Counted from the stretch's first letter, positions 1-9,800 are shown. The stretch is DNA of 64,000 nt from Gloeomargaritales cyanobacterium VI4D9 (GCA_927797885.1 OV696605.1:2951157-3015156); one strand, 5' to 3'. Notes: a model not told the origin generated them from the sequence alone. Made by a program: numbers and translations.

Positions 1-1
1 A

Positions 2-340
2 CTCCTGCGGAAGGGACGCTTTGATGAAATTTTCTTTGTGGATTTACCCGACGAGGTGGAACGGGAGCGCATCTGGCAGATTCATCTCCGCTATCGCAAG
101 CAAGACCCGGCGCAATTCGATTTACCCAGCTTGGTCAAGGCAAGTGAGGGCTTCAGTGGGGCGGAAATCGAACAGGTGGTGGTGGCGGGATTGTACCGCG
201 CCTTGTATATCCAAAAACCCCTGGATACGGCTCTGCTGTTGGCGGAACTGGAACAGACCATTCCCCTATCCGTCAGCCGCCGGGAGGAAATTAGCCACCT
301 GCGCCAATTCGCCCGGGGACGCTTTACCCCGGTACATTGA
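2..340 (+). CDS. AAA ATPase (Ycf46-type), C-terminal part only
   Basis: The 5' part lies outside the window; reading frame 2 is open from the first bases to the stop. The visible 112 residues begin in the second region of homology of an AAA+ module ([11 protein letters not shown]) and continue through the helical lid with the sensor-2-like motif GFSGAEIEQ. This matches the end of cyanobacterial Ycf46-like AAA ATPases, for which a role in photosynthesis regulation has been proposed. The same segment occurs in the broken paralogue at 30568-33074, so two members of this family exist here and only this one looks intact at its end. Its stop lies inside the 3' end of the convergent dxs gene, an overlap of 17 bases. 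Family assignment is firm; the cellular role is inferred. Confidence 0.85.
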   Translation, partial: LLRKGRFDEIFFVDLPDEVERERIWQIHLRYRKQDPAQFDLPSLVKASEGFSGAEIEQVVVAGLYRALYIQKPLDTALLLAELEQTIPLSVSRREEISHLRQFARGRFTPVH

Positions 341-2225
341 CCGCCAGCCCCAGCCCCAAAAATTCCTGAATCCGCGCGCTCATCTGGGGTGGGGTCAGCC
401 CCAAATCCGCCTTGGATTCCTCCGGTTTGGCGTGATCCACCAACACATCCGGCACCCCCAGGCGCAGGAGCGAGACGGTCAACCCCGCATCCAACAAGGC
501 TTCCGCCACCGCACTGCCAAAGCCCCCCGGCAAGCACCCCTCCTCCAAAGTCACCACCCGCCCAATTTCCTGAGCCAGCGGCAGAATCAACTCCGTATCC
601 AAGGGCTTGGCAAACCGGGCATTGATCACGGCGGCATCCACCCCGTGTTCCCCAAGCAGTTCCGCCGTCTGTAAGGCAGGCACCACCATGGAACCGTAGG
701 CGACCAGCAGGACATCCCGCCCGTGCCGCAGGAGTTCCCCTTTGCCGATGGGAAGCGGTTCCCAACCCTCCTCCATTAACGGCACCCCATAGCCATTCCC
801 CCGGGGGTAGCGCAAGGCAATTGGTCCCGCCGTGTACTGAATGCCCGTGACGATCATCCGCTGCAATTCCGCCTCATCCTTGGGCGCCATCAGCACCATG
901 TGGGGCAGGCACCGCAGATAGGCAATGTCATACATCCCCTGGTGGGTCGGCCCATCCGCCCCCACAATCCCCGCCCGGTCCATGCAGAAAAACACCGGCA
1001 ATTTCTGAATACACACGTCATGCACAATCTGGTCAAACGCCCGTTGCAAAAACGTGGAATAAATCGCCGCCACCGGCCGCATCCCCTCACAGGCTAACCC
1101 CGCCGCCAACGTCACCGCGTGCTGTTCCGCAATCCCCACATCAATATACTGGTTGGGGCAATGTTTTTGGAGAATATCCAAGCCCGTCCCCGTCCCCATC
1201 GCCGCCGTAATCGCCACAATCTTCGGGTTATCCTGCGCCAAACGGGTGAGGGTCTGCCCAAACACCTTGGAGTAACTGGGGGGCTTGGGTTTACTCGCCG
1301 GTTTGGGTTTGCCTGTTGCCAAATCAAAGGCATTTTGGGCGTGATACCCCACCTGGTCCTGCTCCGCCACCTCGTAGCCCTTGCCCTTCGTGGTCGCCAC
1401 GTGTACCAGCACCGGTCCACAGATTTGGTGCGCCCGCTGAAACGTATCAATTAATTCCGCAATGTTATGCCCATCCACCGGCCCGAAATAGGTAAACCCC
1501 AACTCCTCAAACACCGCCCCCACCTTCGGCACCGTCAGGCGTTTCATCCCCTCCTTCATGTTGTGCGCCAGGGCTTCATCCACAAAGGGCAAATGCTTAA
1601 ATTGCTCCTCCAGATTTTCCGTCAAAAACTGCATCGGCGGACTCAGGCGCAGTTTATTCAAATAGCGGGGAATCGCCCCCACATTCGGAGAAATGGACAT
1701 TTCATTGTCATTCAACACCACCAGTAACCGGGTTTTGGGTAAATGCCCCGCATGGTTGATCGCCTCCAACGCCATCCCACCGGTGAGCGCCCCATCCCCA
1801 ATGATCGCCACCACCTTAAAATCCTCCCCCCGCATATCCCGGGCAATCGCCATCCCCAGCGCCGCCGAAATACTGGTCGAAGCATGACCCGCCCCAAAAT
1901 GGTCAAACCGACTTTCCGAGCGTTTCAGATAACCGGCAATACCATTTTTTTGGCGCAGGGTATGGAACTGGTGATACCGCCCGGTAATGATTTTGTGCGG
2001 ATAAGCCTGGTGCCCCACGTCCCAGACCACCCTATCCCGGTCCAGGTCTAGGGTTTGGTACAAGCCCAGGGTGAGTTCCACCACCCCCAACCCCGGCCCC
2101 AGATGCCCCCCCGTCGCCGCCACAGTTTGCAGATGTTTTTCCCGAATCTGCCGGGCAATGGCTTCCAATTCCGGGATCGATAAACCATGCAATTGATTCG
2201 GATGGGTAATGTCGCTCAGATGCAC
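324..2225 (-). CDS. dxs: 1-deoxy-D-xylulose-5-phosphate synthase
   Basis: Dxs condenses pyruvate and glyceraldehyde 3-phosphate to DXP, the first step of the MEP isoprenoid pathway that feeds carotenoid, phytol and quinone synthesis. The protein has 633 residues, the usual length. The thiamine diphosphate motif GDGALTGG is at about 143-150, with the paired Asn near 172-174 (LNDNEMSI). The transketolase pyrimidine domain with [15 protein letters not shown] is in the second half, and a C-terminal transketolase domain follows. The start is a GTG preceded by AAGGAG about 10 bases upstream. It is monocistronic here and its 3' end overlaps the convergent AAA ATPase gene. Identification is secure. 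Confidence 0.97.
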   Translation of the reverse strand: MHLSDITHPNQLHGLSIPELEAIARQIREKHLQTVAATGGHLGPGLGVVELTLGLYQTLDLDRDRVVWDVGHQAYPHKIITGRYHQFHTLRQKNGIAGYLKRSESRFDHFGAGHASTSISAALGMAIARDMRGEDFKVVAIIGDGALTGGMALEAINHAGHLPKTRLLVVLNDNEMSISPNVGAIPRYLNKLRLSPPMQFLTENLEEQFKHLPFVDEALAHNMKEGMKRLTVPKVGAVFEELGFTYFGPVDGHNIAELIDTFQRAHQICGPVLVHVATTKGKGYEVAEQDQVGYHAQNAFDLATGKPKPASKPKPPSYSKVFGQTLTRLAQDNPKIVAITAAMGTGTGLDILQKHCPNQYIDVGIAEQHAVTLAAGLACEGMRPVAAIYSTFLQRAFDQIVHDVCIQKLPVFFCMDRAGIVGADGPTHQGMYDIAYLRCLPHMVLMAPKDEAELQRMIVTGIQYTAGPIALRYPRGNGYGVPLMEEGWEPLPIGKGELLRHGRDVLLVAYGSMVVPALQTAELLGEHGVDAAVINARFAKPLDTELILPLAQEIGRVVTLEEGCLPGGFGSAVAEALLDAGLTVSLLRLGVPDVLVDHAKPEESKADLGLTPPQMSARIQEFLGLGLAVNVPG

Positions 2226-2357
2226 GCGCTTAGCTCCTTAATACCAAATACCAATCGGATACGCACCGTGACCCAAATCGGGGAATGTCCCTTCCTATGG
2301 TAGCCCACGGCTTCGATTTATTCCTGATTCATAAACGATTGCAACGGACAAAACCGT

Positions 2358-3008
2358 TCACCCGGAACCAGTGATCGGTGCCACCGCCCAGGGAGCCTGC
2401 CCCTGCCGCACCCCCGCCCACCGGGTGAATAACGCCGTCCCCAGACTCAGCCAATCCCGATCCGCCAACCGGGACACCACCCACCCACTCGGAAATGCCC
2501 TGGCTCCCCCATAGGCTCCCAACAAATAGCCCGTCAAAAATAAAGCCAAAGGCGAACGCCCCTGCCGTACCCCCCAGGTCAAGGCGGTCACGGGGTCATC
2601 CGGTGCCAGGGTAAAATCCCCCACCGAGACGGCTAAATCCGCCCAAGATGTGGAATCCGCCAAAGGCTCCCCCACCTGTCCCTGGAGTGCCTGCCCCAAC
2701 ACCAGCGCCCAATCCCCCACCACCGAGGGCAAACCCGCCGTCACCACCACCTCCGTCACCCGTTCCATCTGGGGATAACACAGGGTCAACCCCGGCAGAA
2801 CCAGCACCAACGCTTCCGCCACCGTTTGCGCCGGGGGCACCTGGACAGGGCGACCCCCCCAATAGGCACAGCCTTGGTACAAATACTGCCCCCAAATGCC
2901 CGGCTTTTGAGGTTGCCAAACCCAAGCATCCCAGGGCGGTTCCCCCCAACGCTCCCCCAGGACGGCACCCAACAGACTGCCCTGCAACCGCTCTGCCAGG
3001 GTTAACAC
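2358..3008 (-). CDS. Uncharacterised protein coupled to sqdX
   Basis: A 216-residue protein. I place the start at the GTG at 3008, which overlaps the end of sqdX by 7 bases; the longer upstream open frame is only sqdX read in another frame. The N-terminus (LAERLQGSLLGAVLGERWGE) resembles the start of ADP-ribosylglycohydrolase-fold proteins, but the acidic metal-binding residues of that family are not obvious, so no activity is claimed. It is rich in Gly, Ala and Leu and has no signal peptide. The overlapping start suggests translational coupling with the sulfolipid glycosyltransferase. It may be a member of a cyanobacterial family of unknown function. Confidence 0.65.
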   Translation of the reverse strand: MLTLAERLQGSLLGAVLGERWGEPPWDAWVWQPQKPGIWGQYLYQGCAYWGGRPVQVPPAQTVAEALVLVLPGLTLCYPQMERVTEVVVTAGLPSVVGDWALVLGQALQGQVGEPLADSTSWADLAVSVGDFTLAPDDPVTALTWGVRQGRSPLALFLTGYLLGAYGGARAFPSGWVVSRLADRDWLSLGTALFTRWAGVRQGQAPWAVAPITGSG

Positions 3009-4117
3009 GATGCCGCCACCTGTTGGTAATACTGGCGTAACTGCGCCGTCGCCTGATCCCAACCCCACCGTTCCGCTTCCTGGCGTGCCGAGACCTGCAA
3101 CCGCTGCCGCTGGGCCGGGGAAGCCAACACCTTTTGCACCGCCTCTACCAACCCCCGTTCCTGCTCCGGTTCGTAGAGAAACCCATGCACCCCGTCCTGC
3201 ACCACATCCGTAATCCCCCCCCGCCGTGCCGCCACCACCGGGCAACCCGTCGCCATCGCCTCCAACAGCACCAACCCCAGGGTTTCCGTACAAGAGGGAA
3301 ACACAAATACATCTGCCACCGCAAACGCCTGCGCCAACTGTTCCCCCTGTAAATAGCCAATAAAATGGGTATTCGTACCGGCAAAATACTGCACCAACTG
3401 CTCCCGATGCGGGCCATCCCCCACCAAGGCCAAATGCGCCTCCGGCATTACCGTCACCAGGGGGCGCAGGCGTTCAATTTCCTTTTCCGCCGACAACCGC
3501 CCCACATAGAGTAACAGCGGTGCCTCCGGCTGACCCTGGGTCAAGCGTATCCGGGTCTCCCGTTGATATTGTCCCGGATGAAACAACTCCGTATCCACCC
3601 CCTTTTGCCACAGGGCTAACCGCTCAATGCCATTACTATGTAATTCTTGGATCATGGCGGTGGACGTGCAGAGGTTTAACCGAGCTTGGTTATGCCCCGC
3701 CCGCAGGAGTGCCCACAGCAACCCCTCCAACGCCCCCAGCCCGTAGTGCTGGAGATACCGGGGCAGATGGGTGTGATAGGAAGCCACCAGGGGCAATCGG
3801 TACCATTTGCTAAACAGCAGGCCCCCCACCCCCAACACCGCCGGATTCACTACATGCACCACATGGGGCTGAAATTCCCGCAGTTTTTGCCCCACCCCCA
3901 AGTGCGGCCAGGCTAACTTCAATTCCGGGTAAAGCGGCAGAGGCACCCCCGTCACCCCCACCACCTGCGCCCCACAATACTCCGCCGGTGCACCCGCCGG
4001 GGCAAACACCAGCACCTCATCCCCCATCCGCCCCAACCAACGGATCGTATGGCTCAGACGGGTGACAATGCCATCAATTTTGGGTAAAAACGTCTCCGTA
4101 AACAGGGCAATCCGCAT
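3002..4117 (-). CDS. sqdX: Sulfoquinovosyl transferase SqdX (GT4 family)
   Basis: SqdX transfers sulfoquinovose from UDP-sulfoquinovose to diacylglycerol, the last step in making the thylakoid sulfolipid SQDG. The protein has 371 residues from the ATG at 4117 (MRIALFTETFLPKIDG), an N-terminus characteristic of SqdX/SQD2; a start 21 bases upstream is possible but lacks family support. It has two Rossmann-like halves: the acceptor domain up to about 180, and the donor domain with LLYVGRLSAEKEI and the GT4 signature PSCTETLGLVLLEAMA holding the EX7E pair. It is followed without a gap by the gene at 2358-3008. No sqdB was seen nearby. Confidence 0.92.
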   Translation of the reverse strand: MRIALFTETFLPKIDGIVTRLSHTIRWLGRMGDEVLVFAPAGAPAEYCGAQVVGVTGVPLPLYPELKLAWPHLGVGQKLREFQPHVVHVVNPAVLGVGGLLFSKWYRLPLVASYHTHLPRYLQHYGLGALEGLLWALLRAGHNQARLNLCTSTAMIQELHSNGIERLALWQKGVDTELFHPGQYQRETRIRLTQGQPEAPLLLYVGRLSAEKEIERLRPLVTVMPEAHLALVGDGPHREQLVQYFAGTNTHFIGYLQGEQLAQAFAVADVFVFPSCTETLGLVLLEAMATGCPVVAARRGGITDVVQDGVHGFLYEPEQERGLVEAVQKVLASPAQRQRLQVSARQEAERWGWDQATAQLRQYYQQVAASC

Positions 4118-4184
4118 GGGGGTTAAAGGGCACTTCAAAGCTGATCAAGGGCATCCTAGCGCAAAATGACCCCCGCCACTGCCC

Positions 4185-4559
4185 CTAATACCCATACCGG
4201 GGCGCATTCGGATAAATCACCCAGCCCGGGCCATACACCGGCGTGGTATAGCCGCCCACCGTCGGATACGCCCCCCCCGGAAAGGTAGTAAACCCGTAGG
4301 AAAAACCCGTCTTAGAATTGTAATTCACATAGGGATAGGCGGTCACGGCATAGGGAACCACCGTGCCATACACCGGTTGGGCTTGCAGGGGCGCCACATA
4401 CACCCCCCCATACACCGGCACAGAAGGATAAACTTGCACAAAAGAACCGTAGGGATAGATCACTTGTTTTTGCCCATAGTGATAGGGATTCGCCAGGGCT
4501 GGTGTCCCCATCACCGCTAACCCTAGCCCTACCGCACTTGCTAAAATCACGTTTTTCAT
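4185..4559 (-). CDS. Secreted Tyr/Pro/Gly-rich protein
   Basis: A 124-residue protein starting at MKNVILASAVGLGLAVMG, a clear signal peptide with cleavage expected after ALA near residue 23. The mature part is low in complexity, dominated by Tyr, Pro, Gly, Val and Thr, with repeated short motifs of the type PVYG, AYPYVNY and YTTPVYGPG. It has no cysteine pairs and no recognised domain. Composition suggests an extracytoplasmic structural or surface-associated protein; this is inference. The start is chosen because an upstream Met in the same frame would give a charged extension before the signal peptide. It stands alone between sqdX and the DUF2227 gene. Confidence 0.7.
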   Translation of the reverse strand: MKNVILASAVGLGLAVMGTPALANPYHYGQKQVIYPYGSFVQVYPSVPVYGGVYVAPLQAQPVYGTVVPYAVTAYPYVNYNSKTGFSYGFTTFPGGAYPTVGGYTTPVYGPGWVIYPNAPRYGY

Positions 4560-4642
4560 CACCCTAACTCCCAAAAATGCTTGCGGAACAAACCAGTCTT
4601 GTTACCATTCTAGGATGGTTGCCCCAACGCCAAAGTTCCCCA

Positions 4643-5134
4643 TCAGGAACGCCATCTTTTCAGCGCCGAACTCACCCAGTCACTCAGGGAATGATTCCAG
4701 GCTCCTAGCTCCAAACCCACCCCCACCGCCAACAATTCCGTTTGGTAAAGCGTGCCATACTGGCGCACCCACAGCCCCACCGGCCAGGGTTCCCCCCGCC
4801 AGATGCTGACCCCAAAACCCAACCCCAACGGAATCGCCAACCCCAACCCCAGATAAATTAACCGTCCGAGGGTGCCCACAATCGGCCCATGCGACCAGAA
4901 CGAGCGATGTTTGCAACACTTTTGATAGGGAATCCAAAAAAATTTACACAGCCCCCAACGGTGCCACTGGCGGGAAGGAATATCCAAATCCCCGCTAAAC
5001 ATCAACCCACTAAACACATAACTCCCGGTCACCAAAAGGGGCAGATGTCCCCCCCCCGTCACCTGCCAGGCAATCCCCGCCACCACCGGAGCCGTCCAGA
5101 GAATCAGACGGTCATGCACCGCACCGCTTGCCAT
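4643..5134 (-). CDS. DUF2227 putative metal-binding membrane protein
   Basis: About 163 residues from the ATG at 5134 (MASGAVHDRLILWTAP), which fits the family start MASG-x-HD. The N-terminal His-Asp pair, GDLDIPSRQWHRWG in the middle and the HRSFWSHGP motif are the conserved putative metal-ligand elements of DUF2227, a family found in most cyanobacteria. Hydrophobic segments at about 10-45 and 95-115 suggest an inner-membrane protein of the LexA-independent YdjM-like hydrolase type, but no function is proven. A slightly longer form from 5149 is possible. Confidence 0.8.
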   Translation of the reverse strand: MASGAVHDRLILWTAPVVAGIAWQVTGGGHLPLLVTGSYVFSGLMFSGDLDIPSRQWHRWGLCKFFWIPYQKCCKHRSFWSHGPIVGTLGRLIYLGLGLAIPLGLGFGVSIWRGEPWPVGLWVRQYGTLYQTELLAVGVGLELGAWNHSLSDWVSSALKRWRS

Positions 5135-5196
5135 GATTTTGTTGGGCAATTATGCGTACAGTGTAATTGTATAATAGCTATGCTTAAATATGAAAT

Positions 5197-5313
5197 ACAG
5201 TCTATTTATCAATTAAAGGATGCAAAAAGCCTCGATTATTCCAAAGGCTTACGATGATTGACCTAGGGCAAGTGGGGTTCGACTGTATCCCATAACCACT
5301 CCAAAGACTGTAA
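5197..5313 (+). repeat. Dispersed repeat family D, copy 1
   Basis: About 117 bp with ends TACAGTCT and AGACTGTA forming a short terminal inverted repeat. The interior (AAGCCTCGATTATTCC, GCAAGTGGGGTTCGACTG) recurs, in the opposite orientation, at 29834-29953 and in weaker form at 24535-24642 and 27141-27422. No coding potential. It is probably a decayed MITE-type element. The segment resembling a tRNA T-arm (GGGGTTCGACTG) is part of the repeat and not an RNA gene. Confidence 0.6.
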
Positions 5314-5356
5314 AAACATAAAAAGACATCAGGGCACTTCTCTTGATTGGCATTAC

Positions 5357-5457
5357 TATAGCGATCCTACTTGATTAGCAAACAAGAATTCTCCAGAACC
5401 AGGGACGGGGGCGGTGCCCCTGCGACCCCTGTTCCATTCTTATTTAGGATTGCTATA
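5357..5457 (-). repeat. Dispersed repeat family A, copy 1
   Basis: A 101-bp element with terminal inverted repeats of the type TATAGCAATCCT / AGGATTGCTATA (first copy TATAGCGATCCT) and the conserved core GGGGGCGGTGCCCCTGCGAC. It lies in the reverse orientation relative to most copies. Together with repeat D copy 1 and the short repeats that follow, it fills the 470-bp gap before the SpoIID-like gene; no gene is seen in that gap. Confidence 0.9.
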
Positions 5458-5461
5458 CTTA

Positions 5462-5547
5462 GGAGAGCCCAAATTATCACCTTAAATCTCGGAGAGCCCA
5501 TAAGATCAACACGACCTAGGAGAGCCGCATAAATTGTCTAAGATTGC
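5462..5547 (+). repeat. Three short direct repeats (GGAGAGCC)
   Basis: The octamer GGAGAGCC occurs at 5462, 5491 and 5519, a spacing of 29 and 28 bases. Each is followed by an A/T-rich stretch (AAATTATC, ATAAGATC, ATAAATTG) with partial similarity. The last copy runs into AAGATTGCTATGG, which resembles the end of a family A repeat. They lie 60-145 bases upstream of the SpoIID-like gene. Three units are too few and too divergent for a CRISPR array; they may be a decayed element or direct operator-like sites. Confidence 0.4.
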
Positions 5548-5607
5548 TATGGACAAGCATAATGGGCTGATTTACGATAAATTTAATGGCCACATTGTCA
5601 TGTATTG

Positions 5608-6384
5608 ATGGGTGTGTGGAGCAAATTGATAGGGCTCTTTTTGGTTATAGGCTGGGTTTTGCCTGCCCAAGCGACCCTCATCATGCGGGTTTTTTTGACC
5701 CAGACCGGGGGAGCATTACCATTGGGCAGTTCCACCCCAGCGCAGGTGTTTGACCCCCAGGGGCGTTTGGTGACCAGTCTTGCGCCTATGGAGCGGGTGC
5801 AGAGCCAAGCCAGCGGCGGACAGGTGACTTTGGGGGGGTATAAAGCCCCTTTTTTGTGGCTTCAGCCCAGTGCCGGGGGCTATGTCTATGTGGGGGATGG
5901 CTGGTATCGGGGGCGAGTCCTGCTGTTGGCGCGCAACGGGTTGAGTGTGATCAATTATGTGGATTTGGAGGAGTATCTGTACAGCGTGGTGGGGGCGGAA
6001 ATGTACGCCCATTGGCCCGCATCGGCACTCCAGGCGCAGGCGGTGGCGGCTCGTTCCTATGCGGTGACCAAACGGATTCAGCCGGTGGATAGGTATTACG
6101 ATCTGGGGACGACGGAACGGCATCAGGTTTACAAAGGGGTGCGTTCCGAACAGCCCACCACCCGAGCGGCGGTCAATGCGACCCGGGGGCAAATACTCAC
6201 CTACAGGGGCGGCGTGGTACTGACCCAGTATGCGGCGAATGACAATATCGTTCGCAATGTATTTGGCGGGCGGGGGATGAGTCAACAACGGGCGTATGAA
6301 CTGGCAAAACAGCAGTACAATTACCTGCAAATTTTGGGGTATTTTTATCCCGGTACCCGGTTGGGGCGGATTCATGGGTATTAA
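5608..6384 (+). CDS. SpoIID/LytB-domain protein
   Basis: 258 residues, starting at the ATG preceded directly by TTG. A signal peptide (LIGLFLVIGWVLPAQA) is followed by an extracytoplasmic domain. The segment INYVDLEEYLYSVVGAEM with QAQAVAARSYAV is the hallmark of SpoIID/LytB domains, which in sporulating bacteria are lytic transglycosylases acting on denuded peptidoglycan; cyanobacterial members probably act in cell-wall remodelling. The C-terminal motif GGRGMSQQRAYELA corresponds to the GHGVGMSQ-type motif of the family. Amidase partners are not adjacent. The domain assignment is strong, the activity inferred. Confidence 0.88.
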   Translation: MGVWSKLIGLFLVIGWVLPAQATLIMRVFLTQTGGALPLGSSTPAQVFDPQGRLVTSLAPMERVQSQASGGQVTLGGYKAPFLWLQPSAGGYVYVGDGWYRGRVLLLARNGLSVINYVDLEEYLYSVVGAEMYAHWPASALQAQAVAARSYAVTKRIQPVDRYYDLGTTERHQVYKGVRSEQPTTRAAVNATRGQILTYRGGVVLTQYAANDNIVRNVFGGRGMSQQRAYELAKQQYNYLQILGYFYPGTRLGRIHGY

Positions 6385-6435
6385 GGGGGAACTTTTCGCT
6401 ATGATCAAAGGTGATGTTTATGGGGATGAAAGCTG

Positions 6436-6576
6436 ATGGCCGCAGAAATTTTTAGCCATGCGGGGGTAATCTTTGGCATGGTACTGGTGGGGATCGCCAC
6501 GGGGTTTGTACTGATTAAACTCACTGGCGAATCCTCGGCGGGACGGTTGTTCAAAATTACCGGTAAGGAAGAATAA
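6436..6576 (+). CDS. petM: Probable cytochrome b6f subunit PetM
   Basis: A 46-residue protein with a short N-terminus (MAAEIFSHAG), a single membrane span (VIFGMVLVGIATGFVLIKL) and a polar tail. The pattern E-I-x2-A-x4-G-x3-VG-x-A-x-GFVL matches PetM (subunit VII) of the cytochrome b6f complex, which stabilises the dimer in the thylakoid membrane. The tail is about ten residues longer than usual. It lies 51 bases after the SpoIID-like gene. With such a short protein another small thylakoid subunit cannot be excluded. The following 260 bases before the kinase gene hold no recognised gene. Confidence 0.6.
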   Translation: MAAEIFSHAGVIFGMVLVGIATGFVLIKLTGESSAGRLFKITGKEE

Positions 6577-6836
6577 TTGTCGCTAAAGAAGGGGAGTGAA
6601 AGCTCACTGTTTCTTCCTGATTTGAAGATGGTAATTTGGGAATGTAGCAATCCTCCCTGAATTTTCAACAACGGTTGCAGAGGCACCGGGCGTAGTTTTT
6701 CTGAAAGTTCACGCACCCAGGGGGTAAGATTGTTATCGGTAACGGCGAAATTGCGTCAGTTTACGGAAGTTTCATCGCTTCCTGGTGTTTAAGGTAAGAA
6801 TCAAGCCATATTCATTGACCTGTTCCCACAGTTCTT

Positions 6837-9800
6837 ATGAGTGACCTATCCCCGGATGAAATTACCGCCTACTTTCGGGCAGAAGTGCCGGGATTATTGG
6901 CGGAGTTGGAAACGGGGTTACGCAGGTTGCGACAGGATCATTCCGTTCCAGCCTACTATCGGTTACTGCGGGCGGCGCATTCTCTCAAGGGCGGGGCGGC
7001 CAGCGTTTCCATGTACGGGATTCAAACCTTGGCGCAATGTTTAGAGGATGTGTTTCAAACCCTATTAGCTCAGCCAGATCAGGATATTGAGTCCATCGAA
7101 GATTTGTTATTCCAAGGATTTGATTGTTTACGTCTGCCCTTGTCCCAATGGTTAAAAACGGGGGTGTGTGACTCAGATTTTGCCCTGCGGCGAGCGAAGA
7201 CTATTTATAAGCAATTAACTGATATATTGGGGCCTGTGCCAACCACAATTAAGCCGGTAACTTCAGCAGATTTAGAGGTGGATGTAGCCCAGACTATTTT
7301 TGATAATGACATTGCCCCCAAAATTGCAGAAATCGAAGGGTTATTATCCCAATCTGACCCCGCTTTGTTGTGTGGAGAATTGCGGGCACAGTTTGATGTA
7401 TTAATTGGACTGGGGGAGATGTTAAATTTCCCAGGATTAACCCGGATTGGTCAGGTGGTGGTGCAGGCATTGATTCATCATCCCAGCCATGCCGCTGAGA
7501 TTGCCCGGTTGGCGATCCGGGATTTGCAAGCAGTGATGGGCGGTCAACATCAGGGGGGAGAACCCAGTCCCGAATTACTGGCTTGGGCAAAACCATCCGA
7601 GGACGGAGAAAATCAATTTATTACACAGGAAGAAACCATCCTTAATTGGGGGGAAATGGACGTAGAATCATTTAATGACGTAGGAGGAAATGAAAGCTCT
7701 GTAACGGATGATTTATTCTGGGATGAAATCGGTGAAGTGAACCAGCCCCAGGTTGATTCTCTGACAGCCAATAATTTAGAAAAATCAGATGAAATGCCCA
7801 TACCAGATGGGTCTGATTTTTGGGGAGAAGAAGTTACCGATATTCAATCATTAGAACCACCAATATTATCGCCTTGGAACGAAGTTGAATATGAAACAAC
7901 ACCGCAAATAAGGGATACAGAACCAGTAAATTCTACAGATTCATTTTGGGAAGAGATAGGGGAACTTAGCCAAACCGAACCCCAAGATTTACCAGAATCT
8001 AGCTCGTTTTGGGATGAAGTTGAATATGAAACAACACCGCAAATAAGGGATACAGAACCAGTAAATTCCACAGATTCGTTTTGGGAAGAAATAGGGGAAC
8101 TTAGCCAAACCAAACCCCAAGATTTACCAGAATCTAGCTCATTTTGGGAGGGGGTTAACAATGCTATTACCCCGCCAGTAAACGAAATAGAACCAGCAAA
8201 TTCTACAGATTCATTTTGGGAAGAGATAGGGGAACTTAGCCAAACTGAACCCCAAGATTTACCAGAATCTAGCTCGTTTTGGGAGGAGGTTAACAATGCT
8301 ATTACCCCGCCAGTAAACGAGACAGAACCAGCAAATTCTCCTGATTCATTTTGGGAAGAGATAGGGGAACTTAGCCAAACCGAACCTCAAAATTTGCCAG
8401 AATCTAGCTCATTTTGGGAGGGGGTTAACAATACTATTACCCCGCCAGTAAACGAAACAGAACCAGTAAATTTCACAGATTCGTTTTGGGAAGAGATAGG
8501 GGAACTTAGCCAAACCGAACCTCAAAATTTGCCAGAATCTAGCTCATTTTGGGAAGAAAACCATCCAGAATCAGAACAGAACCCATCTACTCCCCTGTGG
8601 ACGGGGCCAGCGTTACCCCCCACCAGCGAAATCAATTCAGAAGCTCTGGAATTTTTTGCCCAGGAAGCCCAGGATTTATTACAGGAATTGGAATCGGGAC
8701 TATTAACCCTGCGCCAGAACCATGATATTCCCCATATCCATGCCCTGATGCGGGCGGCACATTCCCTCAAAGGGGGAGCGGCTACCGTTGGTTTGACGGT
8801 GATTCAGGTGATTGCCCATCGCTTGGAAAATGCCCTGCAAAAACTTTACCAATGGCCCGGGACGCTGGATGTTCCCCTGGAAGAAGCCCTTTTGCGTGCT
8901 TTTGACACCCTGCGCCAGCCCCTGCAATCCCAGTTGACCAACGGGCATCTTGACCCCGACACCGTACTGCACAATGCAGAACAAGCCTTTTTACTTTTAG
9001 AGGAAATCCTCGGGCCTACCGAACCCACCGGGGTGGATACCTATATGCCCTCGGCGCAGGATTTAGGGGTGGATATGACCGCCACCATTTTTGGGGGGGA
9101 TATTCAGCAGGGGTTGACCCAGTTGAGCGGTCTGCTGGCGCATCCGACGGGGGATTGGGTTGCCGAGGTCATCAGTCAGTTGGAAATTTTTACTAATTTG
9201 GGGGAATTGCTGAATTTACCAGGCTGGCGGTCGGTTTGTCAGGCTGGGTTAACCGCTTTGACCCAGCACCCGGATCAGGCAACTGCCATTGCCCAGGTAC
9301 TCCTGCGGGATTTGCGCCAGGGTTACGATCAGGTGATGGCGGGCGACCGGGAGCATGGGGGCAGGGTTAGCCCAGAGTTGCAAGCCTTTTTGGGCGAAAA
9401 TTTCCAGCCATCGGTGCCCATAGAATTGCTACGAATAGAGACACCAACCGAGATTTTAACTTCAGACAATATCAATACATTATTTGAACAATTACCCCCG
9501 GCGACGGATGTAGCTGAACCCCCAGCGGCTACCCCAAAGGTTTCTGCGGCTCAACCCCAACCAACCCGGGGCGCGGTGGTGCGGGTGGAAGTCAGTCGGC
9601 TGGAGCGGTTGAATAATTTGATTGGGGAATTGGTGATTCAAGAAAATGGTTCTTTATTGCATCAACAACAGTTGCAAAACTTGGTACAAACCTTTGGACA
9701 ACGGTTAAATAAATTTGAAATGCTCAGTCGGATGTTGCAAGATGCCGCCGACCAACTCACCGTAAGAACCCATGCAGAAACTACGCCTCAGAGTGAAGCA

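Noticed and set aside
2358-3293. A 311-codon minus-strand frame extending into sqdX
   Set aside because: The upstream part is sqdX read in another phase, rich in Gly/Val/Ala; the GTG at 3008 gives a sensible 216-residue protein.
5260-5300. tmRNA- or tRNA-like 3' end (GGGGTTCGACTG)
   Set aside because: The segment is part of repeat family D, no acceptor stem or CCA can be built, and the related copies elsewhere lose the motif.
5462-5547. Mini CRISPR array
   Set aside because: Only eight bases are conserved, there are just three units, and the intervening stretches resemble each other; no cas gene is present.
7844-8296. Minus-strand 150-codon frame with repeated SSQNESVEF motifs
   Set aside because: It is the antisense of the kinase repeats and has no start or independent support.
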